40,659 nucleotides of DNA from an uncultured Eggerthella sp. (GTDB taxonomy: Bacteria > Actinomycetota > Coriobacteriia > Coriobacteriales > Eggerthellaceae), in the NCBI GenBank assembly GCA_900547965.1, contig URJE01000005.1, forward strand, positions 1-40,659, in the 5' to 3' direction. A program made the position numbers and the translations under genes. Below are positions 21,650 through 31,668 of this stretch, piece by piece. A model generated the notes under the pieces. It did not search any database. It saw nothing but the letters and a program-made list of their open reading frames with translations, and was not told the DNA's origin. Every line of letters begins with the position of its first letter. Within the stretch, counting starts at the first letter, position 1.

Positions 21650-24600
21650 ATCTCGATACCTGCACTCCTGGCCAGCGTCAGATTATCACGACCCTGGATA
21701 AGCCGCTTATGGTTTCTGCTGGAGCGGGCAGCGGCAAAACCTTTACGCTAACCCAGCGCATTGCCTACGCGCTTTCAGAGGGCGGCCCTGACGCCTCTCC
21801 CTTGCAGAGCATCGACCAGGTTATGGCAATCACCTTTACCAAGAAAGCAGCAGCCGAGCTGAAGTCCCGCATTAAGCGCCAGCTTGCGGGCATGGGCTTG
21901 GTCGAAGAGGCGTTGAAGGTCGATGATGCGTGGATCTCCACTATTCATGGAATGTGTTCTCGGGTGCTTCGCGAACACGCTCTTGAGCTTGGCATAGACC
22001 CTGCTTTTTCAGTAATCTCGGAAACGGAATCCAAGTGCTATTACGATGAGGCGTTTGATATCGTTATCAAACGGATCCAAGATGGCGATGACGCAGCATT
22101 GAAGAGCTTTGTGGGCTCTCTCGACGTTTATTCTCAGGGCGCTGCCTCGTCCAGTATCGAAGCCTGGGTTCACAAGATCACTTCGCGCGCCCTTGCTTTG
22201 CCAGGGGGCTTTGACGCCGTTGTAGTTCCTGAGGTGGAAGGGGACCCTTCGGCGCTCATGCGTCAGATGGTCGAACTGGGGGAGACGTTTGTCTCCTGCC
22301 TTGAGGGATTGCCCAAGCAGGGAAAGACCGATGCTAAAAATCATGAAGCGGCAACAGCGGCCTTGGAAATGGCCAATGAGTACCTTCTGGAGTACGGTGG
22401 CTGTACATCGTTTTCGGATCCCGATTTCGAAGCTGCTCGTTTTGTCGAGGCTTTCTTCTCATTCCCTAAAACCAGCCCCAAATACCGCGTGAAGGAAAGC
22501 GACCCTATCTTTTTTGCGGAGTACCGTGACGCTTATGCATTTGCTGCAGGTCAGGTAGAAGCGGCTTTTTCGGCTTGCGATGTCCAGGCGTTGCTGCGTG
22601 TGGCTCGTGCTGTCGATGAAGAATATCAGCGCCTGAAGGGTGCTGCGAATATCGACAATGTCGATCTTCTTCGCATGGCATATCATGCGTTGACCGATTA
22701 TCCTGAAATCGCCGATGCCTATCGACGCCAGTTCAAGATCATCATGATCGATGAGTTTCAGGATACCGACGAACTCCAGGTTGCCTTGGTGCGTGCGCTT
22801 GCTCAGCCCGGGTTTTCCAACGTGTGCACGGTTGGTGATGCCCAGCAGAGCATCTATCGTTTTCGCGGTGCCGACGTAAACGTCTTTTTCGGCTATCGCA
22901 AAAGCCTTGAGGCGGAGTGCCCCGAGGCTCAGTTTGTAAGCCTTCCCGACAATTTCAGAAGTCACGCCGATGTGCTCTCCTTTGTAGACAAAGTCTTTTC
23001 GCAGCCCCAGGTATTCGGTGATCAATTCCTTTCGTTGGCGCCTAAGGGAGCAGTGAATAACCAGGAAGATCCGCTGTTCGACTCGCGCCCTCGTCTTTCC
23101 ATGGCTCTTTTTGACTGCAAGGTCGGGGGTCCTGGTTTGGGGGCGGGGCGTCTTGAGTGTGCTCGTCGCATTGCCGAGCATTTTGCTGGCTTGCGCGATG
23201 ACCCAAGCAATCCGGCGTCGCCTTCCGACATGGTTCTGCTTTTGGGAAACATGTCAAATGTTGATGTTTATGCGCAGGCTTTGCGCGATGCGGGCTTTGA
23301 GTGCCTGGTTGCTGGGGGGTCTACGTTCTCGAATTCCCAGGAAGTTTCGTTGGTTGCTTCTGTGGTGCGTCTGTTTTCAAGCTGCACCGATAACGAGGCT
23401 CTCTACGCGGTGCTCACTTCGCCCCTGTTCGCTTTGGGCGATGACGCCTTGCTTCACTTGGCTACAGGAACCAGCCGTCAGGGCCGTAGGTTTCGCAGAG
23501 CTCTGGCTGACGGATTTGCTGCCTGGAAGGACGAAAAGGGGCTTACGGGCCTTGCTCCCGAGCAAGAGGACCAAATCGACTTTGCCCACATCTGCCTTGA
23601 TGCGGCGTTTGATTCGGTTCGCCGCTTCGGTATGGCGGCGGGGGTACGCACCTTGCTGCGTTCGAGCGGATGGCTCATTCGCCTAGAAGGCGAGCAGGCT
23701 CAGGGCCAGGCCATTGTGGGTAACCTTGGCAAGGCGCTGCGAATGTTGGAGGATGTTGAGAAATTGGGGCTGGGGCTTGCCCGAACGGCAGATCGCTTTG
23801 AGAACGACCTGGCCACGTTGAAGCTTGCTCCTGGAACGCTTTCTGCCAGCAGTTCAAATTTTGTACGAATAATGACGGTTCATGCGAGCAAAGGTCTTGA
23901 ATTTCCCCATGTCGCCTTGGCCGATCTGCGCCTTTCGGGAAAGGCTGAAAGCTTGGTTGCCGAAAACATTGCGGCATCAACCTACGTTGGGCTCGATTCG
24001 CCGATGCTGCGTTCGGTCCGTAAAACCATCCAAGGCCTCCATGAGTTTATCGAACAGAGCGATGAGCCAGGGGCCGATATAATGCAGGCGTCAACTTATC
24101 AGGATCTGATGCTTTCCCTGAAAGGCTATGTTGCCACGCAAGAGTTGTCCGAGGCTCGCCGTTTGCTGTACGTTGCCCTGACTCGTGCCAGCAAATCGTT
24201 GTTCATCGGCATGGCGCACTCGGGTAATAAAAACTTTTCATACGAAGGCAAAGGCATTCTTGACGATTTGCATGAGGCGCTTCAGTGGGAAGCATCGGCA
24301 AACGCCCCGATGCAGAAGCTCGATTACGGTGGAAGCGCGCCTATGGATTTTGAACTGACGGTACTTGATACCCCTGCCGAACGGGTGGAGCGCGTTGTCG
24401 AGGAGGGGAAGCCGTTTACCATCCCTGCATCCCCCTTGCCACCTGTGCCGTATTGCCAGCCATACCATGCTTCTCGTGAAGAGGTGTTCTCTTACTCTTC
24501 GATTGGCGATGCCTCCCATTGGGATTCAGATCCCGATGAAGCAGCCGAGTTGCCCATGTTCGAGGTTGACCAGGCTTTCTTCGAGGAAAATGCCACAGCG

Positions 24601-25173
24601 CTCGGTACGGCATTTCACCGTTTGGCACAGCGTGCCATCGCTCAATTCGACGGGGTTGAGCTGAAGCGTCCCGCAGCCGAGGTGATTGCTGCCCAGGTGC
24701 GTGCTCAGGGATTAACCCCCTCGCAAGAGGTGCGGCTGAGTGCGGCGCTCGATAGATGGTTTGCAAGCGATATTGCTCGTTCGTTGGTGGCCAAGGGCGT
24801 CCCTCGGGCTGAAGTGCCGTTCATGGTGTGTTTGGGCGTTGCCTCGAATGCGGTATACCTGGAAGGCGAAATCGATGCGGTTTCGTTTGATGAGGATGGT
24901 TCTGCCTTCTTGGTTGATTACAAGACGGGAGGCTCACCCGACGAATCTGCCGCACGGGTATTCGGTAAACATCTTCTTCAGGCTCAATGCTATGCGCTGG
25001 CGCTTATGGACCAGGGAAGTCCCCGGGTTACGGCTACGTTTGTTCGCGTGGAGCAGGAAAGCGTCGCAGATGCGTCTCAGCCGCAAACGGTGGAATATAC
25101 CTTTACGGAGCAAGATAGGGAAGTGCTGGAACAGGCTGTTCTTTCAGCCTACGCACAAAGTCTTTCTGCGTGA
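21646..25173 (+). CDS. addA: AddA-type UvrD-like helicase-nuclease subunit
   Basis: A 1175-residue superfamily 1A helicase with a C-terminal nuclease, which unwinds and degrades broken DNA ends with AddB. Motifs in order: SAGAGSGKTFTL Walker A (about residues 24-35), ITFTKKAAAELKSRI (Ia), TIHGMCSRVLREHA, IIMIDEFQDTDELQ (motif II), GDAQQSIYRFRGAD (III), DNFRSH (IV), TVHASKGLEFPHV (V) and RRLLYVALTRA (VI). The nuclease follows with GTAFHRLAQRA (about residue 986), LEGEIDAV (about residue 1071) and LVDYKTGG (about residue 1090). GTG at 21646 overlaps the addB stop and has AAGAGG upstream; an in-frame ATG 42 bases earlier is less likely. Confidence 0.93.
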   Translation: MNLDTCTPGQRQIITTLDKPLMVSAGAGSGKTFTLTQRIAYALSEGGPDASPLQSIDQVMAITFTKKAAAELKSRIKRQLAGMGLVEEALKVDDAWISTIHGMCSRVLREHALELGIDPAFSVISETESKCYYDEAFDIVIKRIQDGDDAALKSFVGSLDVYSQGAASSSIEAWVHKITSRALALPGGFDAVVVPEVEGDPSALMRQMVELGETFVSCLEGLPKQGKTDAKNHEAATAALEMANEYLLEYGGCTSFSDPDFEAARFVEAFFSFPKTSPKYRVKESDPIFFAEYRDAYAFAAGQVEAAFSACDVQALLRVARAVDEEYQRLKGAANIDNVDLLRMAYHALTDYPEIADAYRRQFKIIMIDEFQDTDELQVALVRALAQPGFSNVCTVGDAQQSIYRFRGADVNVFFGYRKSLEAECPEAQFVSLPDNFRSHADVLSFVDKVFSQPQVFGDQFLSLAPKGAVNNQEDPLFDSRPRLSMALFDCKVGGPGLGAGRLECARRIAEHFAGLRDDPSNPASPSDMVLLLGNMSNVDVYAQALRDAGFECLVAGGSTFSNSQEVSLVASVVRLFSSCTDNEALYAVLTSPLFALGDDALLHLATGTSRQGRRFRRALADGFAAWKDEKGLTGLAPEQEDQIDFAHICLDAAFDSVRRFGMAAGVRTLLRSSGWLIRLEGEQAQGQAIVGNLGKALRMLEDVEKLGLGLARTADRFENDLATLKLAPGTLSASSSNFVRIMTVHASKGLEFPHVALADLRLSGKAESLVAENIAASTYVGLDSPMLRSVRKTIQGLHEFIEQSDEPGADIMQASTYQDLMLSLKGYVATQELSEARRLLYVALTRASKSLFIGMAHSGNKNFSYEGKGILDDLHEALQWEASANAPMQKLDYGGSAPMDFELTVLDTPAERVERVVEEGKPFTIPASPLPPVPYCQPYHASREEVFSYSSIGDASHWDSDPDEAAELPMFEVDQAFFEENATALGTAFHRLAQRAIAQFDGVELKRPAAEVIAAQVRAQGLTPSQEVRLSAALDRWFASDIARSLVAKGVPRAEVPFMVCLGVASNAVYLEGEIDAVSFDEDGSAFLVDYKTGGSPDESAARVFGKHLLQAQCYALALMDQGSPRVTATFVRVEQESVADASQPQTVEYTFTEQDREVLEQAVLSAYAQSLSA

Positions 25174-25233
25174 TCGGTATGGGGTTTGGTTCACCGGGCG
25201 CGGTTCTCCCGGCGCCCGTGTTAAGGTCAGCTC

Positions 25234-26532
25234 ATGGACACACTTTTCACAGACATAGAAAACAGCAAACGTGCAGCAAATGCCCCCTTGGCAGTGCGCA
25301 TGCGTCCGCAAACGCTCGACGATCTTATCGGCCAAGAAGATGCGTTAGGCAAAGGAACATGGCTGCGTAGTGCTATCGAGGCCGACACGCTTTCCTCCGT
25401 TATCCTGTATGGTCCTGCCGGAACGGGGAAAACATCCATCGCCCACGTTATAGCCGAGACCACCCATGCTCATTTTGTTGAGGTTTCGGCTATTGGTGGC
25501 ACGGTTGCCGATCTGCGCCGCGAGATCTCAGATGCTGACAAGCGCCTGATAAATCGAGGCATTCGCACCATTTTATTCGTCGATGAGATCCATCGCTTCA
25601 ATCGCGCACAGCAAGATGCCTTGCTTCATGCGGTTGAAGACGGTGTGGTGGTTTTGATTGGGGCCACAACGGAAAACCCCTTTTTTGAAGTGAATTCGGC
25701 CTTGATATCCCGGTCGCGCATCGTTGAGCTCCATAGGCTCAGCGACGATGCTCTTTCCGCCATCTTGGATCATGCCTTGGAAAGCAGCCGAGGTTTGAAG
25801 GGTGATTACTCACTTGATGAAGATGCCCGCAAAGCATTGCTGCTTTTGGCTGGTGGCGATGCGCGCAGTTGCCTGAACACCCTATCGCTTGCTTCCGATT
25901 TGGCGCGCGCCCAAAAGGCGGAGACCATTACCGAGGAAATGGTACGTACGGCGGTTCCCCATCGCACGCTTCCCTACGACAAGAAGCAGGACATGCATTA
26001 CGACGTGATATCGGCGTTTATCAAGTCGATGCGCGGATCAGACCCCGATGCAGCCTTGTACTGGCTTGCTCGAATGATCGATGGTGGGGAAGATCCGAAA
26101 TTCATTGCTCGTCGCATTTTCATTTCGGCGTCTGAGGACATCGGCAATGCCGATCCGCAAGCGCTTCTGGTTGCCGAAGCGTGCTTTAAGGCTGTTGAGG
26201 TTATCGGTATGCCCGAATGCCGCATCAATTTGGCTCAGGCGGCAGTGTATATGGCTTTAGCCCCGAAATCTTGCTCCGCCTACGCCGGCATCGCCAAAGC
26301 GCTCGACGAGGTGCGCAACGGCCCGCTTCGCCCCGTGCCCGACTACTTGCGTGACCGTCATCGTCCAGGATCCGAGGAATACGGTGAGTATCTGTATCCG
26401 CATAGTTATGCCGAGGGCTACGTTAAGCAGCAGTATCTCCCCGAAGGCCTAGAGCGTGGGGCGTTTTTCACGCCTGGGGAACGAGGTTGGGAGAGGTATC
26501 GCGTTGACGCCCCTCTATCCGATAGAATGTAA
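25234..26532 (+). CDS. rarA: Replication-associated recombination protein A (RarA/MgsA)
   Basis: A 432-residue AAA+ ATPase related to clamp loaders, acting at stalled replication forks. MRPQTLDDLIGQEDALGKG is the family start; GPAGTGKTS is Walker A (about residues 60-68); LFVDEIHRFNRAQQDALL is Walker B with the sensor region; GATTENPFFEVNSALISRS follows; and the C-terminal tetramerisation part contains AEACFKAVEVIGMPECRINLAQA and YLYPHSYAEGYVKQQYLP. Length and order are normal. It lies 60 bp after addA, so break repair and fork rescue genes may share transcription. Confidence 0.95.
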   Translation: MDTLFTDIENSKRAANAPLAVRMRPQTLDDLIGQEDALGKGTWLRSAIEADTLSSVILYGPAGTGKTSIAHVIAETTHAHFVEVSAIGGTVADLRREISDADKRLINRGIRTILFVDEIHRFNRAQQDALLHAVEDGVVVLIGATTENPFFEVNSALISRSRIVELHRLSDDALSAILDHALESSRGLKGDYSLDEDARKALLLLAGGDARSCLNTLSLASDLARAQKAETITEEMVRTAVPHRTLPYDKKQDMHYDVISAFIKSMRGSDPDAALYWLARMIDGGEDPKFIARRIFISASEDIGNADPQALLVAEACFKAVEVIGMPECRINLAQAAVYMALAPKSCSAYAGIAKALDEVRNGPLRPVPDYLRDRHRPGSEEYGEYLYPHSYAEGYVKQQYLPEGLERGAFFTPGERGWERYRVDAPLSDRM

Positions 26533-26574
26533 TCTGCACATGCGAATTTTATGTTCCTGACCAGAGGAGGAAAG

Positions 26575-27210
26575 ATGGAAATCTTCGAATCGCTGATTCC
26601 CGTGGGAATCGTGTTGCTGTGCATTGCCGGCGTTGTTGCGCTGGGTGCTATGGCATACCTTTTCATCACCCTTACGAAATCTATGAAGGAAACGTTTGAA
26701 AAAGTAGATCCTTTGGTCGTGGAGGCTAAGGAAGCGCTCGACACGGCAAAGCCCGCTCTTGAGCGTATCGATCCGTTGATGGAGCGCATCACTCTTACGG
26801 TTGATGCTGCAAATCTTGAGATCATGCGGGTAGATCAGATCCTGGAAGACGTGAACACCATTACGGGTAACGTCTCCAAGGCAACTGAATCTCTCGACAA
26901 CATCACTTCACTCCCTTTGGACGCTCTCTCCAACGTGACCAGCCGTCTTCGCAGCCGCATCGCTCCGCTGGGCGCTAAGGCGGAAGATTCTCGCGTTGGT
27001 GCCGTTGCCCAGGTGGTCGACCAGAAGCTCGATAGCGTTGAGGCATGCGTGTCAGACGCCCAGGCTCGTGCCGATGTGAAGCGTGCCGAGGCAGCCGAAG
27101 CCGTTGCCGCTCGCGGAGAGGCGCAGGCTCAGACGAACGAGATGTCCTCTAGCCTGAAGGATGCCTTCTCTGTTCAAATCTCTCGCGATTCCGAATCCGC
27201 TCAAAACTAA
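26575..27210 (+). CDS. DUF948-like membrane-anchored coiled protein
   Basis: A 211-residue protein with one N-terminal membrane helix (about residues 8-32: PVGIVLLCIAGVVALGAMAY) followed by a long helical, charged region with repeated Val/Leu spacing (VDPLVVEAKEALDTAKPALE, and later TGNVSKATESLDNITSLPLD). This plan resembles DUF948 proteins such as Bacillus YtxG, general-stress-related proteins of unclear role. The C-terminal 60 residues are rich in Ala and Glu and likely coiled. GAGGAGGA gives a strong start at 26575. The downstream permease begins 20 bp later, suggesting a shared transcript. Confidence 0.7.
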   Translation: MEIFESLIPVGIVLLCIAGVVALGAMAYLFITLTKSMKETFEKVDPLVVEAKEALDTAKPALERIDPLMERITLTVDAANLEIMRVDQILEDVNTITGNVSKATESLDNITSLPLDALSNVTSRLRSRIAPLGAKAEDSRVGAVAQVVDQKLDSVEACVSDAQARADVKRAEAAEAVAARGEAQAQTNEMSSSLKDAFSVQISRDSESAQN

Positions 27211-27229
27211 TAGGAGTACTTAACCAGCT

Positions 27230-28504
27230 ATGACGAATAGCGATACCCATCTCACAGATAGCGAGTTTCGCAAAGAAGAACTGAAGACGGTGAAATCGCG
27301 TCGCCGCCTATACACGAGCACCTTCATCATTGTGTTGTTCGCTCTTTTGTATTTGCTCGGACAGGCGCTCAACATTTTGGCCACTCCCGTGGCCATTGTT
27401 GTGTGGACGACCATTATCGTTTTCTGTTTGAGGGGCCCGGTCAACTATCTGGAAAGCAAGGGCATTGGTCGCCTGTGGGGAACGTGTGCGGCCTATATTC
27501 TCATGGGCGTAGTGGTAACAGCGCTAAGCTGGATGCTTTTCTCGCCCGTGTTCGGCGTTGGCGAACAGTTCACTGCGCTGCTTCAAACTTTTGCCGACCA
27601 GATTTCACAGGTGCGCAACCTCTGGAATGATGTGTATTCGCAGTACGCCTACATCCTTCAAGACGAGCGTATCTCCAATTGGATGAATGATGCCTTTTCG
27701 TCGGTGGGAACCTGGTTTTCTGGCATGGCTACTGCTAGCGCGGAGGGCATGGTTTCGGTTGGCTCCGGCGTTGCTATCTCTGCCATGGTTATTGGTTTTT
27801 CACTGGTGGTAGCGTTTTGGGTCCTTATGGAGTTGCCCGCGTTGGGAGCTGAAATCAAGCGGGTGTTCGGTCCTCGTTTCCAGGAAGATTTAGACATCAT
27901 CTACCTCACGGGTACTCGCGTTATGGGCGGCTACATCAAGGGCACGTTGGTCCAATGCATGCTTATCGGTGTCTGCTGCGGAATTGGCTTTGCCGTTATG
28001 GGCATTCCCAGTGCGGCAGCTTTGGGCGTTATCACGGGTCTACTGAACATCATTCCCGTTGTGGGCCCGTGGCTAGGTGGCGGCATGGCGGCAATCGTGG
28101 GCGTTTTCTCAAGCCCCCTTATAGCTGTTGTCGCTTTGGTGTACACCATCGCTGTTCAGCAATTCATCTACACCTTTATCTCCCCGAAAATTATGGGTAA
28201 TTCAGTGGATATCCATCCTGCGTTAGTCATTATGGCTTTGATGGTGGGTTCTGCTTTGGGTTTCGCCGTTGGAGGCGTTGTTGGCAACATTGTGGGCATG
28301 CTCGCTTCCATTCCCGCAGTTGCTGCTATCAAATCGCTTTTTGTGTACTACTTCGAGAAGCGCACGGGGCGCGTTATCGTTTCGCCTGATGGCGTTATCT
28401 TCAAGGGGGACCCTTCAGGCGAAGAGGCGAATCCCGTTGCCGATGCCACTGGTGAGTTTTCTGCGACGCAGGTTACTTCGCGTGGGGCAAAGCACGGAAA
28501 ATGA
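27230..28504 (+). CDS. AI-2E family permease
   Basis: A 424-residue membrane protein of the AI-2E (TqsA/PerM/YdiK) family. After a charged N-terminus of about 25 residues, it has about eight membrane helices in the family order: two early helices, a pair near LWGTCAAYILMGVVVTALSW, an extended periplasmic-side region, and the conserved late core GIPSAAALGVITGLLNIIPVVGPWLGG (in parts) with YTFISPKIMGNSVDIHPALV. The C-terminal 45 residues are soluble. Members move small molecules or ions; the substrate is not predictable. Encoded next to the DUF948-like protein. Confidence 0.9.
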   Translation: MTNSDTHLTDSEFRKEELKTVKSRRRLYTSTFIIVLFALLYLLGQALNILATPVAIVVWTTIIVFCLRGPVNYLESKGIGRLWGTCAAYILMGVVVTALSWMLFSPVFGVGEQFTALLQTFADQISQVRNLWNDVYSQYAYILQDERISNWMNDAFSSVGTWFSGMATASAEGMVSVGSGVAISAMVIGFSLVVAFWVLMELPALGAEIKRVFGPRFQEDLDIIYLTGTRVMGGYIKGTLVQCMLIGVCCGIGFAVMGIPSAAALGVITGLLNIIPVVGPWLGGGMAAIVGVFSSPLIAVVALVYTIAVQQFIYTFISPKIMGNSVDIHPALVIMALMVGSALGFAVGGVVGNIVGMLASIPAVAAIKSLFVYYFEKRTGRVIVSPDGVIFKGDPSGEEANPVADATGEFSATQVTSRGAKHGK

Positions 28505-28564
28505 TAGAATCAGCATTTGGCAAATTGCAAAAACGATGAACACTTCGAAGAGGAACAATATCGT

Positions 28565-31195
28565 ATGAACTATATGACTACCGCCGAAATTCGCGAGAAG
28601 TACCTGGCGTTCTTCGAGGAGAAGGGCTGCAAGCGTATGCCTTCTTCTTCCCTGATCCCCGACGATCCATCGCTGCTGCTTACGAGCGCTGGCATGGTTC
28701 AGTTCAAGCCCTACTTCCTTCATCAGAAGGAGCTTGATAGCCAATATATTGGCACCACCACTGTTCAGAAGTGCGTACGCACCAATGACATCGACAACAT
28801 TGGTGACGCCCGCCACCTAAGCTTCTTTGAAATGCTGGGCAACTTTAGCTTCGGCAAGTATTTCAAAAACGAAATGTGTGCTTGGGCATACGAATTCTCT
28901 ACCGAGGTATTGGGGCTTCCTGCTGAAAAGCTCTACTTTACCGTTTTCGAGAACGACGATGAGACTATTGAGATCTGGAAGAGCCTTGGTGTTCCAGAAG
29001 ATCACATTTCCAAGTTGGGTGAAGAAGATAACTTCTGGCGCGCTGGTCCTACCGGTCCCTGCGGCCCCTGCTCTGAGATCTATTTCGATCAGGGTCCCGA
29101 TGTAGGGTGCGGCAGCCCTGACTGCAAGCCTGGCTGCGACTGCGATCGCTACCTTGAGTTCTGGAACTGCGTGTTCACCCAGTATGACGGGCAAGAGGAT
29201 GGTACCCTTGCTCCGCTTCAGACGAAGAACATCGATACCGGTATGGGTCTTGAGCGCATTGCCGCAATCATGCAGGGCGTAACCAACAACTACGATACCG
29301 ATATCCTTCGTAGCCTGGTTGGCGTTGGCGAAGAACTTTCTGGCAAGGAATACCGTCAGGAAGCTGAAACCGACGTATGCCTTCGCATCATCGCTGACCA
29401 CAGCCGCTCTATCACGTTTATGATCGCCGATGGCATTCTTCCCTCCAACGAGGGTCGCGGCTATGTTCTGCGTCGTTTGCTTCGTCGCGCGGTTATGAAG
29501 GGCCATTCCCTTGGGATCGAAGGTGCCTTCCTCACCAACTACGTCAACAAGATCATCGAGCTTATGGGCAATGTGTATCCCGAGCTCGTCGAGAACGAAG
29601 AGCTTATCAAGCGCGTTGTTCTCTCCGAAGAAGAGCGCTTTGGCGCAACGCTTCGTCAGGGTCAGGCATACCTCGACGATGCCCTTTCCAAGATGGAAGG
29701 CACCGTGCTTTCTGGCTCTACCGCCTTTGTCCTGCACGACACCTACGGTTTTCCCGTCGAGGTAACCACGGAAATCTGCGAAGAACGTGGTTATTCCATC
29801 GATGAAGAGGAATTTGCTCGCTGCATGGAAGAACAGCGCAATCGCGCCCGTGCTGCAAACGTCAAGGACGCCGAAGCCGCATGGAGCACCTACGGCGGCG
29901 TTCATGCCGATCTCTTGAAGGAGCTTGGTGCAACCGAGTTCGTTGGCTATGACCGCCTTTCCGCCGATGCCAAGGTTTGCGCGATTGTGCGCAACGGCGA
30001 ACGCGTTGATTCCCTTGCTGCTGGCGAGCAGGGTGAAGTTGTGCTTAACGTTACCCCGTTCTACGCTGAAATGGGCGGCGAGGTTGGCGATACTGGCACC
30101 ATCACCGCTGATGGTGCTGAGCTTCAGGTAATCGATACCAAGGCGCCAGAAAAAGGCCTGGTATGCCATGTTGCCACCGTTGCTTCCGGTACATTCACGG
30201 TTGGCATGACAGTTTCTGCGCAGGTTGACGCTAAGCGTCGTGCTTGCATCGCGCGCAACCATACGTGCACTCATATCTTGCATGCTGCTCTTCGCCAGGT
30301 TCTTGGCGCTCACGTTAAGCAGGCTGGTAGCTATGTTGGTCCTGATCGTCTTCGCTTCGACTTCACTCACTTCGAGTCGGTTACACCCGAACAGCTGAAG
30401 CAGGTCGAAGAGCTTGCCAACAGCGTTATCATGTCCGCTACCGCAACGAACATCTTTGAAACCTCCCTTGCCAGGGCTCGCGAAGAGGGCGTTACTGCTC
30501 TGTTCGGTGAGAAGTATGGTGATGTGGTTCGTGTTGTTAAAGTAGGCGATTTCTCCAGCGAGCTGTGCGGCGGTTGTCATGTTGCCAACACTGCTGAAAT
30601 CGGTTTGGTGAAGATCGTTTCCGAAAGCAGCGTCGGTGCAAACCTTCGCCGTATCGAGGCTTTCACCTCTTATGATGCTCTGGCTTATCTGAACGGTTTC
30701 GAGCATCAGATGAAGGAGCTTTCCGCTACTTTGCGTGTTCCTACGTCCGATGTTCAGGCTCGCGTTGAAGCAAACATCAAGCAGCTGCGCGACTTTAATG
30801 CTAAGCGCAAGGCGAATAAGGCTGTTGCCGCTACAGGTGAGCTCCCTGAAGCCCTCGATCGCTTCACTGTTGGCTCTGACTATCCGGTATTTATCTACCG
30901 CAAGGACGGCATTGATGCTGGCGGTATGCGCAACTTCTGGGATATCGTACGTTCTCGTCTTCCTGAAGCAGGCGCTTGCGTGCTGGCTTCCGACAATCAG
31001 GGCACGCCTATCTTGCTTGCTGCAGGTACCGATGAAGCAGTTGAAAAGGGCTTCAATGCTGGCGCAGTAATCAAGCAGATTTCCCGCGAGATCAAAGGCG
31101 GCGGTGGTGGTAAGCCCACCATGGCACAAGCTGGTGGCAAGGATGCTTCTGGCATCGATGCTGCGCTTGATGCCGCTCGCAAGCTGTTTGCATAA
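28565..31195 (+). CDS. alaS: Alanine--tRNA ligase
   Basis: An 876-residue class II synthetase. The catalytic core begins AEIREKYLAFFEEKGCKRMPSS and contains LTSAGMVQFKPYF and RAGPTGPCGPCSEIYFD. A cysteine-rich insert GCGSPDCKPGCDCDRY (about residues 181-196) is found in many Gram-positive AlaRS. The editing domain shows NHTCTHILHAAL (HxxxH) and ELCGGCHV. The C-Ala domain ends GGGGGKPTMAQAGG. ATG at 28565 is supported by AGAGGAA nine bases upstream. Its substrate tRNA-Ala(CGC) is also in this window. It heads a run with ruvX and mltG, as in many Gram-positive genomes. Confidence 0.98.
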   Translation: MNYMTTAEIREKYLAFFEEKGCKRMPSSSLIPDDPSLLLTSAGMVQFKPYFLHQKELDSQYIGTTTVQKCVRTNDIDNIGDARHLSFFEMLGNFSFGKYFKNEMCAWAYEFSTEVLGLPAEKLYFTVFENDDETIEIWKSLGVPEDHISKLGEEDNFWRAGPTGPCGPCSEIYFDQGPDVGCGSPDCKPGCDCDRYLEFWNCVFTQYDGQEDGTLAPLQTKNIDTGMGLERIAAIMQGVTNNYDTDILRSLVGVGEELSGKEYRQEAETDVCLRIIADHSRSITFMIADGILPSNEGRGYVLRRLLRRAVMKGHSLGIEGAFLTNYVNKIIELMGNVYPELVENEELIKRVVLSEEERFGATLRQGQAYLDDALSKMEGTVLSGSTAFVLHDTYGFPVEVTTEICEERGYSIDEEEFARCMEEQRNRARAANVKDAEAAWSTYGGVHADLLKELGATEFVGYDRLSADAKVCAIVRNGERVDSLAAGEQGEVVLNVTPFYAEMGGEVGDTGTITADGAELQVIDTKAPEKGLVCHVATVASGTFTVGMTVSAQVDAKRRACIARNHTCTHILHAALRQVLGAHVKQAGSYVGPDRLRFDFTHFESVTPEQLKQVEELANSVIMSATATNIFETSLARAREEGVTALFGEKYGDVVRVVKVGDFSSELCGGCHVANTAEIGLVKIVSESSVGANLRRIEAFTSYDALAYLNGFEHQMKELSATLRVPTSDVQARVEANIKQLRDFNAKRKANKAVAATGELPEALDRFTVGSDYPVFIYRKDGIDAGGMRNFWDIVRSRLPEAGACVLASDNQGTPILLAAGTDEAVEKGFNAGAVIKQISREIKGGGGGKPTMAQAGGKDASGIDAALDAARKLFA

Positions 31196-31224
31196 ACTAC
31201 ATAACGGAAGGGAGGAACGCACAC

Positions 31225-31668
31225 GTGAGAATCATGGCTCTTGATATCGGCAAGGTTCGTTGTGGCATTGCCATCAGCGACCCGCAGGAAAAGATAGCCA
31301 CTCCGTTGTGCGTTCTTCCAACCGAAGAAGTTCGCGCCAACGCACCAAGCTTTCGTCGCTTATGCGAAGATTGGGAACCTGAGCTGATCGTATCTGGCCT
31401 GCCTCTTACCATGGGTGGTGCCAAGGGTCCGCAAGCCCAATCTATCCGCGAGGTTGCCCAGCAGGTTGCTTCCAAGCTTGGTCTTCCGTTGGAGTTTTCC
31501 GATGAAAGGCTTAGCTCTTCAGAGGCAAAACGCTCTTTGCGCGAGCAAGGCTTTTCTGAAAAGGAAATGCGCGGTAAGGTGGATATGATCGCTGCATCGT
31601 TGTTTCTCCAGTCGTGGCTCGACAAGCGCGCGGCTGGTTCTTTGAAAGGTGAGGCTAATGAGTCCTAG
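31225..31668 (+). CDS. ruvX: Holliday-junction resolvase-like RuvX/YqgF
   Basis: A 147-residue RNase H-fold protein; YqgF members act in pre-16S rRNA processing and have been proposed as Holliday junction resolvases. The first strand MALDIGKVRCGIAISD carries the catalytic Asp, SGLPLTMGGAKGPQAQ is the family-specific segment, and FSDERLSSSEAKRSL and KVDMIAASLFLQSWL carry the later acidic residues. GTG at 31225 is nine bases from GGGAGG; ATG at 31234 is the alternative. It overlaps mltG by 11 bases. Confidence 0.94.
   Translation: MRIMALDIGKVRCGIAISDPQEKIATPLCVLPTEEVRANAPSFRRLCEDWEPELIVSGLPLTMGGAKGPQAQSIREVAQQVASKLGLPLEFSDERLSSSEAKRSLREQGFSEKEMRGKVDMIAASLFLQSWLDKRAAGSLKGEANES

Noticed and set aside
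28817..31222. An 801-codon open frame on the minus strand across alaS
   Set aside because: It is the mirror of a certain gene. Strong codon bias in high-GC genes leaves the opposite strand open, and its translation has no recognisable domain. The same holds for the long minus-strand frames across metG, the P-type ATPase, aroK/aroB and the carboxyltransferase.
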